In this document: piece after piece, positions 1 to 6,229 of the stretch
How the letters are laid out: each line of letters opens with the position of its first letter
Position numbering within the stretch: the stretch's first letter is position 1
Source: Solirubrobacterales bacterium
GTDB lineage: Bacteria > Actinomycetota > Thermoleophilia > Solirubrobacterales > 70-9
Assembly (NCBI GenBank): GCA_013694825.1
Contig: JACDBR010000115.1
Location: forward strand, 1-8,888
Length of the DNA stretch: 8,888 bases
Direction of reading: 5' to 3'
The notes under the pieces: model-generated
What the model was told of the DNA's origin: nothing
Databases searched by the model: none
The model's input: only the letters and a program-made list of their open reading frames with translations
Program-made: the position numbers and the translations under genes

Positions 1-254
1 GGGAGGAACATCGGGGTGTGCCAGTTGGTCGGCGAGACCAGGGCGCCACGACGGCGAAGCAGCGGCAGCAGCCCCGCGATCCGTCCGTCTCGCTCGACGG
101 TGACCGCCGTGAGCTCGCCGCCGCCAAAGGCTTGGTTCCAGGCTCTGATCCAGCCGGCGCGTGCGAACGGGGGGGCCGAGACCGCGTCGGCCAGCCGCTC
201 CCAGTCGGCCTCCAGCGGCTCGATCGAGTCGAGAGATCTGACCCTGGTCAGCAT
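1..254 (-). CDS. CelD/BcsL-type GNAT acetyltransferase, N-terminal part (cut by window edge)
   Basis: The minus strand is open from an ATG at 254-252 to the left edge and gives 84 codons without a stop. The visible protein starts MLTRVRSLDSIEPLEADWER and continues with PFARAGWIRAWNQAFGGGEL (residues 29-48), then VTVERDGRIAGLLPL (51-65) and NWHTPM. This order (short helix, 'PF..WIRAW...FG', then two strands ending in 'G.IAGLLPL') is the usual start of the CelD/BcsL-like GNAT family, whose members are often found in polysaccharide gene clusters and are thought to acylate sugars or amino acids. The acetyl-CoA binding part lies outside the window, so activity cannot be judged. A purine-rich GAGGGG lies only 2 bases before the ATG, so the start is not well supported by spacing. 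It is divergent from the glycosyltransferase at 387 across a 132-base gap. The family call is by pattern only. Confidence 0.75.
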   Translation of the reverse strand, partial: MLTRVRSLDSIEPLEADWERLADAVSAPPFARAGWIRAWNQAFGGGELTAVTVERDGRIAGLLPLLRRRGALVSPTNWHTPMFL

Positions 255-320
255 CGCCCCTCGCGGGTTTCGGTGCGTGTGCCGCTGAGCATCAGCCCGG
301 CATTGTGATCTAGCGGCGGT

Positions 321-326
321 TAGAGT
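321..326 (+). promoter_or_regulatory. possible -10 element for the glycosyltransferase/sulfotransferase run
   Basis: In the 132-base divergent gap (255-386) the hexamer TAGAGT at 321-326 fits the TANNNT pattern of actinobacterial -10 elements and would start a transcript near 333, leaving a leader of about 54 bases before the ATG at 387. TTGTGA at 303-308 resembles a -35 but the 12-base spacer is too short, so only the -10 has support. No clear -10 was seen for the opposite-strand gene. Confidence 0.25.
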
Positions 327-386
327 GACCCCATTGCACCGCAGGGGCGCCTTGGAGCCCGCTGAGGCGACCTCGACCGAGAGCAG

Positions 387-1424
387 ATGGAGTCCCGAGC
401 GCAAGACGGTGTGAGCGGCGAGGGGCGTGTCGACGTCAGCGTCCTGATCCCGACGCTCGACGAGGAGGCCTACCTGCCGGGCACTCTCGATGGCCTCCGA
501 CGGCAGTCCTTCGACGGTGCGCTCGAGTTCCTGTTCATAGACGGGCGCTCGACGGATCGGACGCGGCAACTGCTCGAGAGCGCGGCCTCCGAGGATCCAC
601 GAATCCGGATCCTCGACAACCCCGAGCGAGGAATCCCCTACGCGCTCAACATCGGCCTGCGCAGCGCTCGTGGGAGCTTCATCGCCCGCATGGATGCCCA
701 CACGATCTATCCGCCGGACTATCTCGCCCACGGCGTCGCGCGCCTGCGGCGTGGCGACGCGGAGTGGATCAGCGGCCCTCAGATCCCCTACGGGACCGAC
801 GCGGGGTCACGTGCCGTCGCCGCGGCCCTGGAGACCCGCCTCGGGGTCGGCGGCGCCAGCTTTCGCAATGCCACTCGCGAGATCGAGGTCGATGCCGGCT
901 ACACGGGGGTCTGGCGCGCGGCCACCCTGATCGCTCACGGGGGCTGGGAGGAGAGCTGGACCGTCAACGAGGACGGGGAGCTCGCCGCGCGGCTTCGGGC
1001 CGCCGGGGGTCGGATCGTCTGCGTTCCCGAGATGGGGGCCCGTTACGTCCCGCGCAACAGCCTGCGCTCGCTCGCCCGCCAGTACTGGCGCTACGGCCAG
1101 TTTCGGGCCAAGACCAGCGCCGCGCACCCGGAGAGCATGCGCCGCTCCCACGTCTTGCCGCCGCTTCTCATCCTCACCCTGCTCGCCGCCGCCCTGCCGC
1201 TCGGCAAGCTCTCGCGCCTGCCTCGGCTAGGAGCGGTTCTCTACGCGCTGGCGCTGGGCGCGACGGGCGTCTCGCGAGGCGGCGCCGAGCCTCGCCAGGT
1301 TGCCGCCGTCCCGGTCGTGCTGATCACCATGCACATCGCCTGGGGGACCGGATTCCTGGTCGGCTGCGCGCGCTTTGGAGCTCCGGTTCGTGCTCTGCGC
1401 TGCTTGATTCGCGCCACCTCGTGA
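387..1424 (+). CDS. ExoA-like family 2 glycosyltransferase with C-terminal membrane segments
   Basis: The 345-residue protein is an inverting GT-A glycosyltransferase of family 2, most like the succinoglycan-type ExoA group, which adds a sugar from a nucleotide donor to a lipid-linked oligosaccharide on the cytoplasmic face of the membrane. Visible landmarks are VSVLIPTLDEEAYL (17-30), the nucleotide-binding DGRSTDRT (52-59), RMDAHTIYPPDYL (101-113) where DAH takes the DXD metal site, GVGGASFRN (153-161), the probable catalytic NEDGEL (194-199), and QYWRYGQFRAKT (232-243), equivalent to the QxxRW acceptor motif. Hydrophobic stretches at about 257-272, 281-297 and 308-325 probably anchor it in the membrane. 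The ATG at 387 lies 4 bases after a weak GAGAG; GTG codons at residues 9 and 15 are possible later starts. Its stop overlaps the start of the next gene by 4 bases, so the two are probably translationally coupled. The donor and acceptor sugars cannot be read from the sequence. Confidence 0.9.
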   Translation: MESRAQDGVSGEGRVDVSVLIPTLDEEAYLPGTLDGLRRQSFDGALEFLFIDGRSTDRTRQLLESAASEDPRIRILDNPERGIPYALNIGLRSARGSFIARMDAHTIYPPDYLAHGVARLRRGDAEWISGPQIPYGTDAGSRAVAAALETRLGVGGASFRNATREIEVDAGYTGVWRAATLIAHGGWEESWTVNEDGELAARLRAAGGRIVCVPEMGARYVPRNSLRSLARQYWRYGQFRAKTSAAHPESMRRSHVLPPLLILTLLAAALPLGKLSRLPRLGAVLYALALGATGVSRGGAEPRQVAAVPVVLITMHIAWGTGFLVGCARFGAPVRALRCLIRATS

Positions 1425-2446
1425 GCACGATCGGCGCGCCATCGGCAGGTCGCCGACCGAGCCCCGCCACCCAGCCGTCAGTGCTGCTGATCGCGGGCGC
1501 CGGTCGCAGCGGAAGCACCCTGCTGGAGCTGATGCTCGACCAGGTTCCAGGTGTGTTCGCGGTAGGCGAGCTGACCGACATCTGGGCGGCCGCGCTGGGC
1601 CGCGGTGAGCGCTGCGGATGTGGCCAGCCCTTCGCCGAGTGCCGGTTCTGGGCGCAGGTGGGCGAGCATGCATTCGGCGGCTGGGAGCGAGTCGACCCCG
1701 AGCGGATGCTGGCCGCCCACGACGCCGTGGCGAGGAATCGCCAGCTTCCACGGCTGCTCGCGGGCGCCGCACTGCCGTCGTTTCGGGCTCGGGTCGACGA
1801 GTACGCGGGCGCGGTGGCACGAATCTACGACGGCGTCGCGGCGGTCTCGGGATCCGAGCTGATCGTCGATGCGAGCAAGTGGCCTTCGCACGCCATGGTG
1901 CTGCGGCAGATCGCCGGCCTGGATCTGAGGATCGTCCATCTGGTCCGTGATCCGAGAGCGGTCGCTCATTCGTGGGCAAAGGAGCTGGAGCGACCCCATG
2001 CGCTCGACTCGCGCCCGGAGTCAGGCTGGCGAGAGATGCGTCGCGATCGACCCGCTACATCGGCGGCTCACTGGCTGGCGCTCAACCTGGGGGTCGAGGT
2101 CGTCGCGATGCTGGGGACACCCACCCACCTGCTCAGGTACGAGCGGCTGATCGATGCACCCCGATCGAGCATCGAGGGCGTGCTGGCTCAAGCCGGCTGG
2201 CGAGAACGAGCCGGAGCTCTCGACTTCATCGGCGACGGCAGCGTTCGGCTCGCGCAGGGTCACGGGATCGCCGGGAACCCGTCACGCTTTCGCACCGGAG
2301 AGGTCCGGCTCAGCTCGGGCGAGGAATGGAGAACCGAGTTGCCGCGCTCCGAGCGAGCGCTGGTAAGCGCGATGACGCTGCCACTCGAGCTCGTCTACCG
2401 CCGCCGCGCCGCACGCGAGTCCGGCCTACGCCGGCGGCTACGCTGA
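1421..2446 (+). CDS. PAPS-dependent sulfotransferase family protein (first of three)
   Basis: This 341-residue protein carries the sulfotransferase signature: a P-loop-like 5'-phosphosulfate site VLLIAGAGRSGSTLLELML (21-39) and a 3'-phosphate site LRIVHLVRDPRAVAHSW (169-185) with R176, D177 and S184. Other marks are a cysteine cluster CGCGQPFAECRFW (65-77), LIVDASKWPSHAMVL (147-161), LLRYERLI (237-244) and a tail element HGIAGNPSRFRTGE (281-294), all recurrent in one actinobacterial sulfotransferase group. Such enzymes move sulfate from PAPS to a hydroxyl or amine; a sugar hydroxyl is likely here from context, but the substrate is unknown. The reading frame is open from 764, but that part lies inside the glycosyltransferase gene. 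The GTG at 1421 is chosen because it forms a GTGA overlap with the upstream stop and leaves a 20-residue lead before the first conserved strand. The next gene follows after 10 bases. Confidence 0.88.
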   Translation: MSTIGAPSAGRRPSPATQPSVLLIAGAGRSGSTLLELMLDQVPGVFAVGELTDIWAAALGRGERCGCGQPFAECRFWAQVGEHAFGGWERVDPERMLAAHDAVARNRQLPRLLAGAALPSFRARVDEYAGAVARIYDGVAAVSGSELIVDASKWPSHAMVLRQIAGLDLRIVHLVRDPRAVAHSWAKELERPHALDSRPESGWREMRRDRPATSAAHWLALNLGVEVVAMLGTPTHLLRYERLIDAPRSSIEGVLAQAGWRERAGALDFIGDGSVRLAQGHGIAGNPSRFRTGEVRLSSGEEWRTELPRSERALVSAMTLPLELVYRRRAARESGLRRRLR

Positions 2447-2456
2447 CCGGCGCCGA

Positions 2457-3434
2457 ATGAGTCGAGGCGTCGACAGGCCAATCTTCTTCCTCGGGATGCC
2501 GCGCAGCGGCACGACCGTCGCCTTCGAGGCGTTCGCGGCCCGCCGCGACGTGGCATGGCTTTCGCAGCACGTCGAGCGAGCGCCCGGGATTCCGGCGCTC
2601 GCGTTGCTGTCGCGAACGACCGAGCTGAGCCAATCGATGCGTCGCTCGGTGAGTCGATCCGACCAGCGGAGGCCGTGGCTGGAGAAGCTCAAGGTCGGTC
2701 CGTCGGAGGCGTATGAGTTCTGGCGTCGCTGCTGTGGCGAGAAGTTCCTCTACGACTACCTGCTCGGGGTGCGAGCGAGCGCGGGCGAGCGTGAGTGTGC
2801 CCGCACATCGATCGCGAGGATCCAGAGCTTTCAGGGCAAGCGACGCTTCGCGGCCAAGGTCACGGGACCGGGCCGGATCGGCTACCTGTCGAGCATCTTT
2901 CCCGACGCCCGCTTCGTCCACGTGCTCAGAGACGGCCGTGCAGTCGTCCAGTCGCTGCTGCGCGTGCCGTTCTGGCGCGAGCGCAGCCGGACGCACGAGC
3001 CTGCTTGGCGTAACGGCCTCACCGACGCCGACCTCGCCGACTGGGAGCGCTGTGATCGATCGCCGCTGGCGCTCGCCGCCGTGCAGTGGCGGCGCGTTGT
3101 CGCCTCGACGCGTGATGAGGCTCTCCGCGTGGCGCCCGATCGCTACGCCGAGGTCCGCTACGAGCGCTTCGTGGCCGAGCCGCGGGGAGTGCTGGACGGG
3201 GTCGCGTCCTTCTGTGATCTGCCGCCGTCCGAGCAGGCGCACGAGTTCTTGCGCAGCCGGTTCGAGCTGCGAGACATGAACTTCCAGTGGCGCGAGCGCT
3301 TCGACGCCGGCGAGATCGCGACGACCGACGATCTGCTCGGAGCGACGCTCGCCGAGCTGGGCTACGCGCTCGAGCCGTCGGGGACGCCTGCGGACGGTCC
3401 GCTGCTGGAGCTGCCCTTCGCCGCCTCGCCCTGA
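2457..3434 (+). CDS. PAPS-dependent sulfotransferase family protein (second of three)
   Basis: This 325-residue protein begins almost at once with the 5'-phosphosulfate loop PIFFLGMPRSGTTVAFEAF (8-26). The 3'-phosphate motif is ARFVHVLRDGRAVVQSLL (151-168) with R158, D159 and S166. SEAYEFWRRCC (83-93) and RIQSFQGKRRFAAKVTGPGR (121-140) match the same segments in the third sulfotransferase (YEAYRFWEHF and IATLQGKERFLVKVTGWSR), so these two are diverged relatives, while the first one belongs to another subgroup. The tail from about 305 (PSGTPADGPLLELPFAASP) is low in complexity and overlaps the end of the convergent gene. The ATG at 2457 is 10 bases past the previous stop; no strong ribosome binding site is visible, so coupling to the upstream genes is likely. 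The acceptor is unknown; polysaccharide is inferred from the neighbouring glycosyltransferase and flippase. Confidence 0.87.
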   Translation: MSRGVDRPIFFLGMPRSGTTVAFEAFAARRDVAWLSQHVERAPGIPALALLSRTTELSQSMRRSVSRSDQRRPWLEKLKVGPSEAYEFWRRCCGEKFLYDYLLGVRASAGERECARTSIARIQSFQGKRRFAAKVTGPGRIGYLSSIFPDARFVHVLRDGRAVVQSLLRVPFWRERSRTHEPAWRNGLTDADLADWERCDRSPLALAAVQWRRVVASTRDEALRVAPDRYAEVRYERFVAEPRGVLDGVASFCDLPPSEQAHEFLRSRFELRDMNFQWRERFDAGEIATTDDLLGATLAELGYALEPSGTPADGPLLELPFAASP

Positions 3435-4468
3435 GCGCTCGACGGCCCGGCGGGCGATCCGGCGGCCGGGCTTGCGTCGGCGCGAGCGAAGAACTCGATG
3501 ATTCGCTCCCCCTGAGCCTCGGTGAGGTGCCGGCGCCACTTGCCTCGCGGGTCGTAGAAGTGCTTCGAGCGGACGATGCGCTCGAATGCCGGTGTCCAAT
3601 CGAGCCCTGAGAACCCGCAGATCGAACGCAGGCTGGGCTCCGGCCGGGCGATCAGATCCTCGTAGGAGAGCTCGTGGAAGCGCTGTGGAACGCGGGCGGC
3701 GTTGCGTGCGATGTCGTCGAGGTCGAGGCGAATCTTGACCGCCGCCGAGAGCGTCGGGTCGCCGCCGAGCTCGCGCCATGCGGCCAGGTAGTCGGCCGGG
3801 ACCTCTCCCCATTCCCAGCCTTCGCTCCCGGGCGAACTGGTGACGTCCAGCCACCCGGCCTGGACCCACGAGCTGACCACGGCGCGTGGATCTCGCCGCA
3901 GCGAGACGAAGACAGCGTCATCGAAGATGCGATCGAAGTACGCGATCCGCGACCACCCGGTGACCTTGACCAGGAAGCGCTCCTTGCCCTGGAGCGTCGC
4001 GATGCGCTCGGTCGCGCGGCGAACCGGGTCGATCCCGCCGGCGGGGACGTCCTCCGCCGTCAAAGGGCGATCCCGGCGCGAGAACCCGGGCAGGAAATGC
4101 TCCCAGAACCTGTAGGCCTCGTAGGGCTTTGGAAACGCCTTGAGATCCTTGATCCGGTCCGGGAGTGGCCACCCGTACGCGCGTGAGAACCAGGTCAGCC
4201 AGGCCTGCGTCGGGAAGGCCTCGTTGAAGGTCGACAGCCAGGCGAGCTGATCGTGGCCTGCCAGCAGCCGATGCAGGAGGGTCGATCCGCAGCGCCCGGT
4301 TCCGACGATGATGATCGGCCGCCTCACGCGGCGGAGCCCGGGCAGGAATTTCGGTTGCCGCCCACCGGGCGCGGACGATAGCCGAGCCTCGGTGGGCCGC
4401 GAAGTAGGCTCCTCGCTGATTTCAGAGGGCGGACGCGCAGCGCGGGTCGCCGGACTCGTGAACGGCAT
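3362..4468 (-). CDS. PAPS-dependent sulfotransferase family protein (third of three, opposite strand)
   Basis: From the ATG at 4468 the protein has 368 residues. The 5'-phosphosulfate loop is PIIIVGTGRCGSTLLHRLLA (51-70) and the 3'-phosphate site is AVFVSLRRDPRAVVSSW (185-201) with R192, D193 and S200. Further family segments are YEAYRFWEHF (116-125), LQGKERFLVKVTGWSRIAYF (159-178), FHELSYEDLIARPE (264-277) and FYDPRGKWRRHLTEAQGERI (304-323). The first 47 residues are rich in P, S, R and A and look unlike a domain, so a GTG at 4327 (codon 48), directly before RRPIIIVG, is a credible true start; AAGG lies 4 bases before the ATG at 4468 and supports the longer form weakly. The tail after about 330 is also low in complexity and crosses into the end of the convergent gene for 73 bases (stop TAG at 3364-3362). 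The presumed role is sulfation of a polymer or lipid-linked sugar. Confidence 0.85.
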   Translation of the reverse strand: MPFTSPATRAARPPSEISEEPTSRPTEARLSSAPGGRQPKFLPGLRRVRRPIIIVGTGRCGSTLLHRLLAGHDQLAWLSTFNEAFPTQAWLTWFSRAYGWPLPDRIKDLKAFPKPYEAYRFWEHFLPGFSRRDRPLTAEDVPAGGIDPVRRATERIATLQGKERFLVKVTGWSRIAYFDRIFDDAVFVSLRRDPRAVVSSWVQAGWLDVTSSPGSEGWEWGEVPADYLAAWRELGGDPTLSAAVKIRLDLDDIARNAARVPQRFHELSYEDLIARPEPSLRSICGFSGLDWTPAFERIVRSKHFYDPRGKWRRHLTEAQGERIIEFFARADASPAAGSPAGPSSAQGEAAKGSSSSGPSAGVPDGSSA

Positions 4469-4483
4469 GGAGCCTTGACAGAG

Positions 4484-5992
4484 ATGACTCCCGCCCCTGA
4501 GCGCCGCTCGCCGGCCGACGGGGACACGATCGGTCGCAACACCGTGTTCGCCTTCGCCACGCAGGTGATCACGGCGGTCTTCACGGCGGCGATCACCGTC
4601 TATCTGGTTCGCGCGCTCGGGCCGGCAGGCTTCGGCGTCTTCACCCTGGCCGTCAGCATCGGCGGGCTGCTTCGCCGACCGTCCGACGTCGGCACCACGC
4701 AGTCGGCGGCACGCTTCGTCGCCGAGCATCACGGCGACACGGTAGGCGTCACTGGCGTCCTAGGGATGGCGCTGCCGATGAGGATGCTGACCGCCGGCGC
4801 GATCGGAGTCGTGCTGTTCGCGCTCGCCGGTCCGATATCCAGCCTCTACAACACGCCCGAGCTGGCGTGGCCATTGCGGGCCGTCGCGATCTCGTTCGTC
4901 GGCCAGAGCGTGATGCGATTCGTCGTCGTGATCTTCGTCGCGATGCGGCGGACGAGCAGTGGCTTCTGGCTCGTCTTCTCGGAGTCAGCTACGGAGTTCA
5001 CGGCCACGGTCGCGCTCGTGCTGCTGGGCGGAGGCGCCGCGGGCGCGGCGTTCGGGAGGGCGGCGGGCTACACCCTCGGCGCTGTGCTGGGCGTCTTCCT
5101 GCTCGGTAGGCTGCTGGGCCGCTCGCCTCTGATCGGCACCGGCCCCAGTCCGGTAAGCCGGCGTGAGTTCGTCAGCTACGCGGGGTCGATGTTCGTCGTC
5201 GCGGGCGCCTTCTCGGTCTTCGCGGCGCTCGACGTGCTGCTGATCGGCGCCTTCCTCGGCACGGCGGCGGTCGGCGTCTTCAGCGCTCCGATGCGCCTGA
5301 TCACCTTCCTCGGCTTTCTCGGGCTTGCGGTCGCTCAGGGAGTCGCGCCACGCCTGGCCCGCCATCCCGGCCAACGCCCCCAGGTGAGAGCGCTCGAGCG
5401 CGCGATCCGCTACGTGCTCGTCGTGCAGGGAATGCTTATCCCTCTGATCACGGTCTGGGCCGAACCGATCGTCGAGCTTGCGCTCGGCTCGGAGTTCTCT
5501 GAGTCGATCGGGATCTTGCGGGGACTGGCGCCGTATCTGTTTCTGACCGGGATCGCTCCGCTCCTGGTGGCGCCGCTCAACTACATGGGGGAGGGCAGGC
5601 GCCGGATCCCCGTAGCGATCGGCGCGGTGTTGCTGAACCTGGTCGTCGACGTCATCCTGATTCCCGAGCTGGGCATCCTCGGAGCCGTGATCGGCACCAA
5701 CGTCGCCTACGCCTTCTTCATCGGCGCGCACGTCTGGCTCTCGCACAAGCTGATCGGGATCTCGCTGCGGCGCCTCTCGCTGACCGTCGCTCGCACCCTC
5801 GTGGCGTCCGCCGTGATGGCTGGAGTCCTGGCGTTGTTCGGCACGGAGAGCCTGTCGACGATCGAATGGCTCGCCGGCCTGGCGACCGGCCTGGGCGCAT
5901 TCATGACGGTGATCATCGTCAGCCGCGAGCTCTCCGTGGCGGAGATACGCCGCCTTGCGGCGCTGCCGGCGCGAGCCCTGCGCCGCGACTGA
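4484..5992 (+). CDS. Wzx/MOP-type polysaccharide flippase
   Basis: This 502-residue membrane protein fits the MOP-superfamily oligosaccharide transporters (Wzx/RfbX and relatives), which flip undecaprenyl-linked sugar units across the cytoplasmic membrane. About 12-14 hydrophobic segments can be traced. Family-like stretches are YLVRALGPAGFGVFTLAVSI (40-59), DVLLIGAFLGTAAVGVFSAP (250-269) and the pair IPVAIGAVLLNLVVDVILIP (375-394) plus ELGILGAVIGTNVAY (395-409), the usual 'N..LN..LIP..GI.GAA' signature. The start is uncertain: a TTG at 4475 lies in frame, but GGAG at 4469-4472 is 11 bases before the ATG at 4484 and only 2 before the TTG, so the ATG is preferred. It is divergent from the third sulfotransferase. 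Together with the glycosyltransferase and three sulfotransferases it points to export of a sulfated surface glycan. The exact substrate is not deducible, and a lipid II-type or other lipid-linked substrate is an alternative. Confidence 0.9.
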   Translation: MTPAPERRSPADGDTIGRNTVFAFATQVITAVFTAAITVYLVRALGPAGFGVFTLAVSIGGLLRRPSDVGTTQSAARFVAEHHGDTVGVTGVLGMALPMRMLTAGAIGVVLFALAGPISSLYNTPELAWPLRAVAISFVGQSVMRFVVVIFVAMRRTSSGFWLVFSESATEFTATVALVLLGGGAAGAAFGRAAGYTLGAVLGVFLLGRLLGRSPLIGTGPSPVSRREFVSYAGSMFVVAGAFSVFAALDVLLIGAFLGTAAVGVFSAPMRLITFLGFLGLAVAQGVAPRLARHPGQRPQVRALERAIRYVLVVQGMLIPLITVWAEPIVELALGSEFSESIGILRGLAPYLFLTGIAPLLVAPLNYMGEGRRRIPVAIGAVLLNLVVDVILIPELGILGAVIGTNVAYAFFIGAHVWLSHKLIGISLRRLSLTVARTLVASAVMAGVLALFGTESLSTIEWLAGLATGLGAFMTVIIVSRELSVAEIRRLAALPARALRRD

Positions 5993-5998
5993 GGCACC

Positions 5999-6019
5999 GG
6001 CCTGGCGCAAGCCAGGGCC
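5999..6019 (+). terminator. hairpin just after the flippase stop, possible terminator
   Basis: CCTGGC at 6001-6006 and GCCAGG at 6011-6016 form a perfect 6-bp stem closed by a GCAA tetraloop, beginning 9 bases after the stop. Flanking GG (5999-6000) and CC (6018-6019) could extend it past one bulged G. There is no T-run after it, so it is either a U-less terminator of the kind proposed for high-GC bacteria or an mRNA end stabiliser. Confidence 0.4.
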
Positions 6020-6086
6020 CTTGGCCGCGGCAGTCTCCCGAACCTCTTGATGCGCGAAGCCTGGATATCTGTCCACGGACTCGCTG

Positions 6087-6109
6087 CTATCGGCCACACC
6101 TGCCGATAG
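6087..6109. repeat. 8-bp perfect inverted repeat upstream of the riboswitch
   Basis: CTATCGGC at 6087-6094 and GCCGATAG at 6102-6109 are exact reverse complements separated by CACACCT. The centre is about 130 bases before the start codon at 6230 and outside the aptamer. It could be a protein-binding operator in the promoter region or a hairpin in the transcribed leader; the sequence does not decide which. No convincing -35/-10 pair was found around it. Confidence 0.5.
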
Positions 6110-6135
6110 GAACGTCACAAGCGAGGCCAGCCGGG

Positions 6136-6222
6136 CCTCCACGACAAAGGCAAACCCGCCGCGAGGCGGGGGCGCAAAGCCAGAGGTCTCGCCCAGCGAG
6201 ATGGCTCGGCCACCGAAAGGAG
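6136..6222 (+). promoter_or_regulatory. cyclic-di-GMP class I riboswitch (GEMM-I)
   Basis: The leader of the secreted-protein gene carries the GEMM-I signature in order: ACGACAAAGGCAAAC (6141-6155), stem P2 CCCGCC/GGCGGG (6155-6160 with 6165-6170) closed by the GNRA tetraloop GCGA, the conserved GGCGCAAAGCC (6171-6181), stem P3 (AGCC 6178-6181 with GGCT 6203-6206, then TCTCGC 6187-6192 with GCGAGA 6196-6201), and the closing ACCGAAA (6212-6218). In this family the G of GGCAAA, the A-rich joint after P2 and the C before CGA contact the ligand, and the GNRA loop docks on P3; all of these positions are present. CTCC at 6137-6140 can pair with GGAG at 6219-6222 to close the outer stem. An upstream hairpin, GAGGCC 6123-6128 with GGCCTC 6134-6139, would compete for the same strand. 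The expected role is to sense cyclic-di-GMP and set expression of the gene at 6230. The direction of control cannot be read with certainty. Confidence 0.92.
6216..6222 (+). promoter_or_regulatory. Shine-Dalgarno sequence fused to the riboswitch 3' edge
   Basis: AAAGGAG at 6216-6222 sits 7 bases before the ATG at 6230, the best ribosome binding site in the window. It follows the aptamer's closing CCG without a gap, so folding of the outer stem or of an alternative stem directly affects its access. No separate expression platform with a terminator lies between the aptamer and the start, which favours control of translation. Confidence 0.8.
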
Positions 6223-6229
6223 ACCCCAC

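Noticed and set aside
16..308. Two plus-strand open frames at the left edge
   Set aside because: They are shadows of the minus-strand GNAT-type gene, whose frame gives a coherent family pattern while these do not.
764..1420. Upstream extension of the first sulfotransferase frame
   Set aside because: The frame is open from 764, but this part is arginine-rich low-complexity protein lying inside the well-supported glycosyltransferase gene. The conserved fold begins only after the GTG at 1421.
2310..3869. Minus-strand 519-codon open frame
   Set aside because: It is antisense to two supported sulfotransferase genes, its product is arginine-rich and shows no family motif; a typical high-GC shadow.
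4475..4480. Perfect TTGACA at the flippase start, as a -35 element
   Set aside because: No -10-like sequence lies 16-18 bases downstream, and the hexamer falls at the beginning of the coding frame; probably chance.
6047..6071. TTGATG with GATATC/TATCTG as a promoter for the riboswitch transcript
   Set aside because: The spacing is about 11-13 bases, too short for a normal housekeeping promoter, so it was not listed.
4985..6229. Minus-strand 414-codon open frame opposite the flippase and riboswitch
   Set aside because: Its product is dominated by D, R, A, Q and H without motifs, and it lies opposite a clear membrane protein and a structured RNA.
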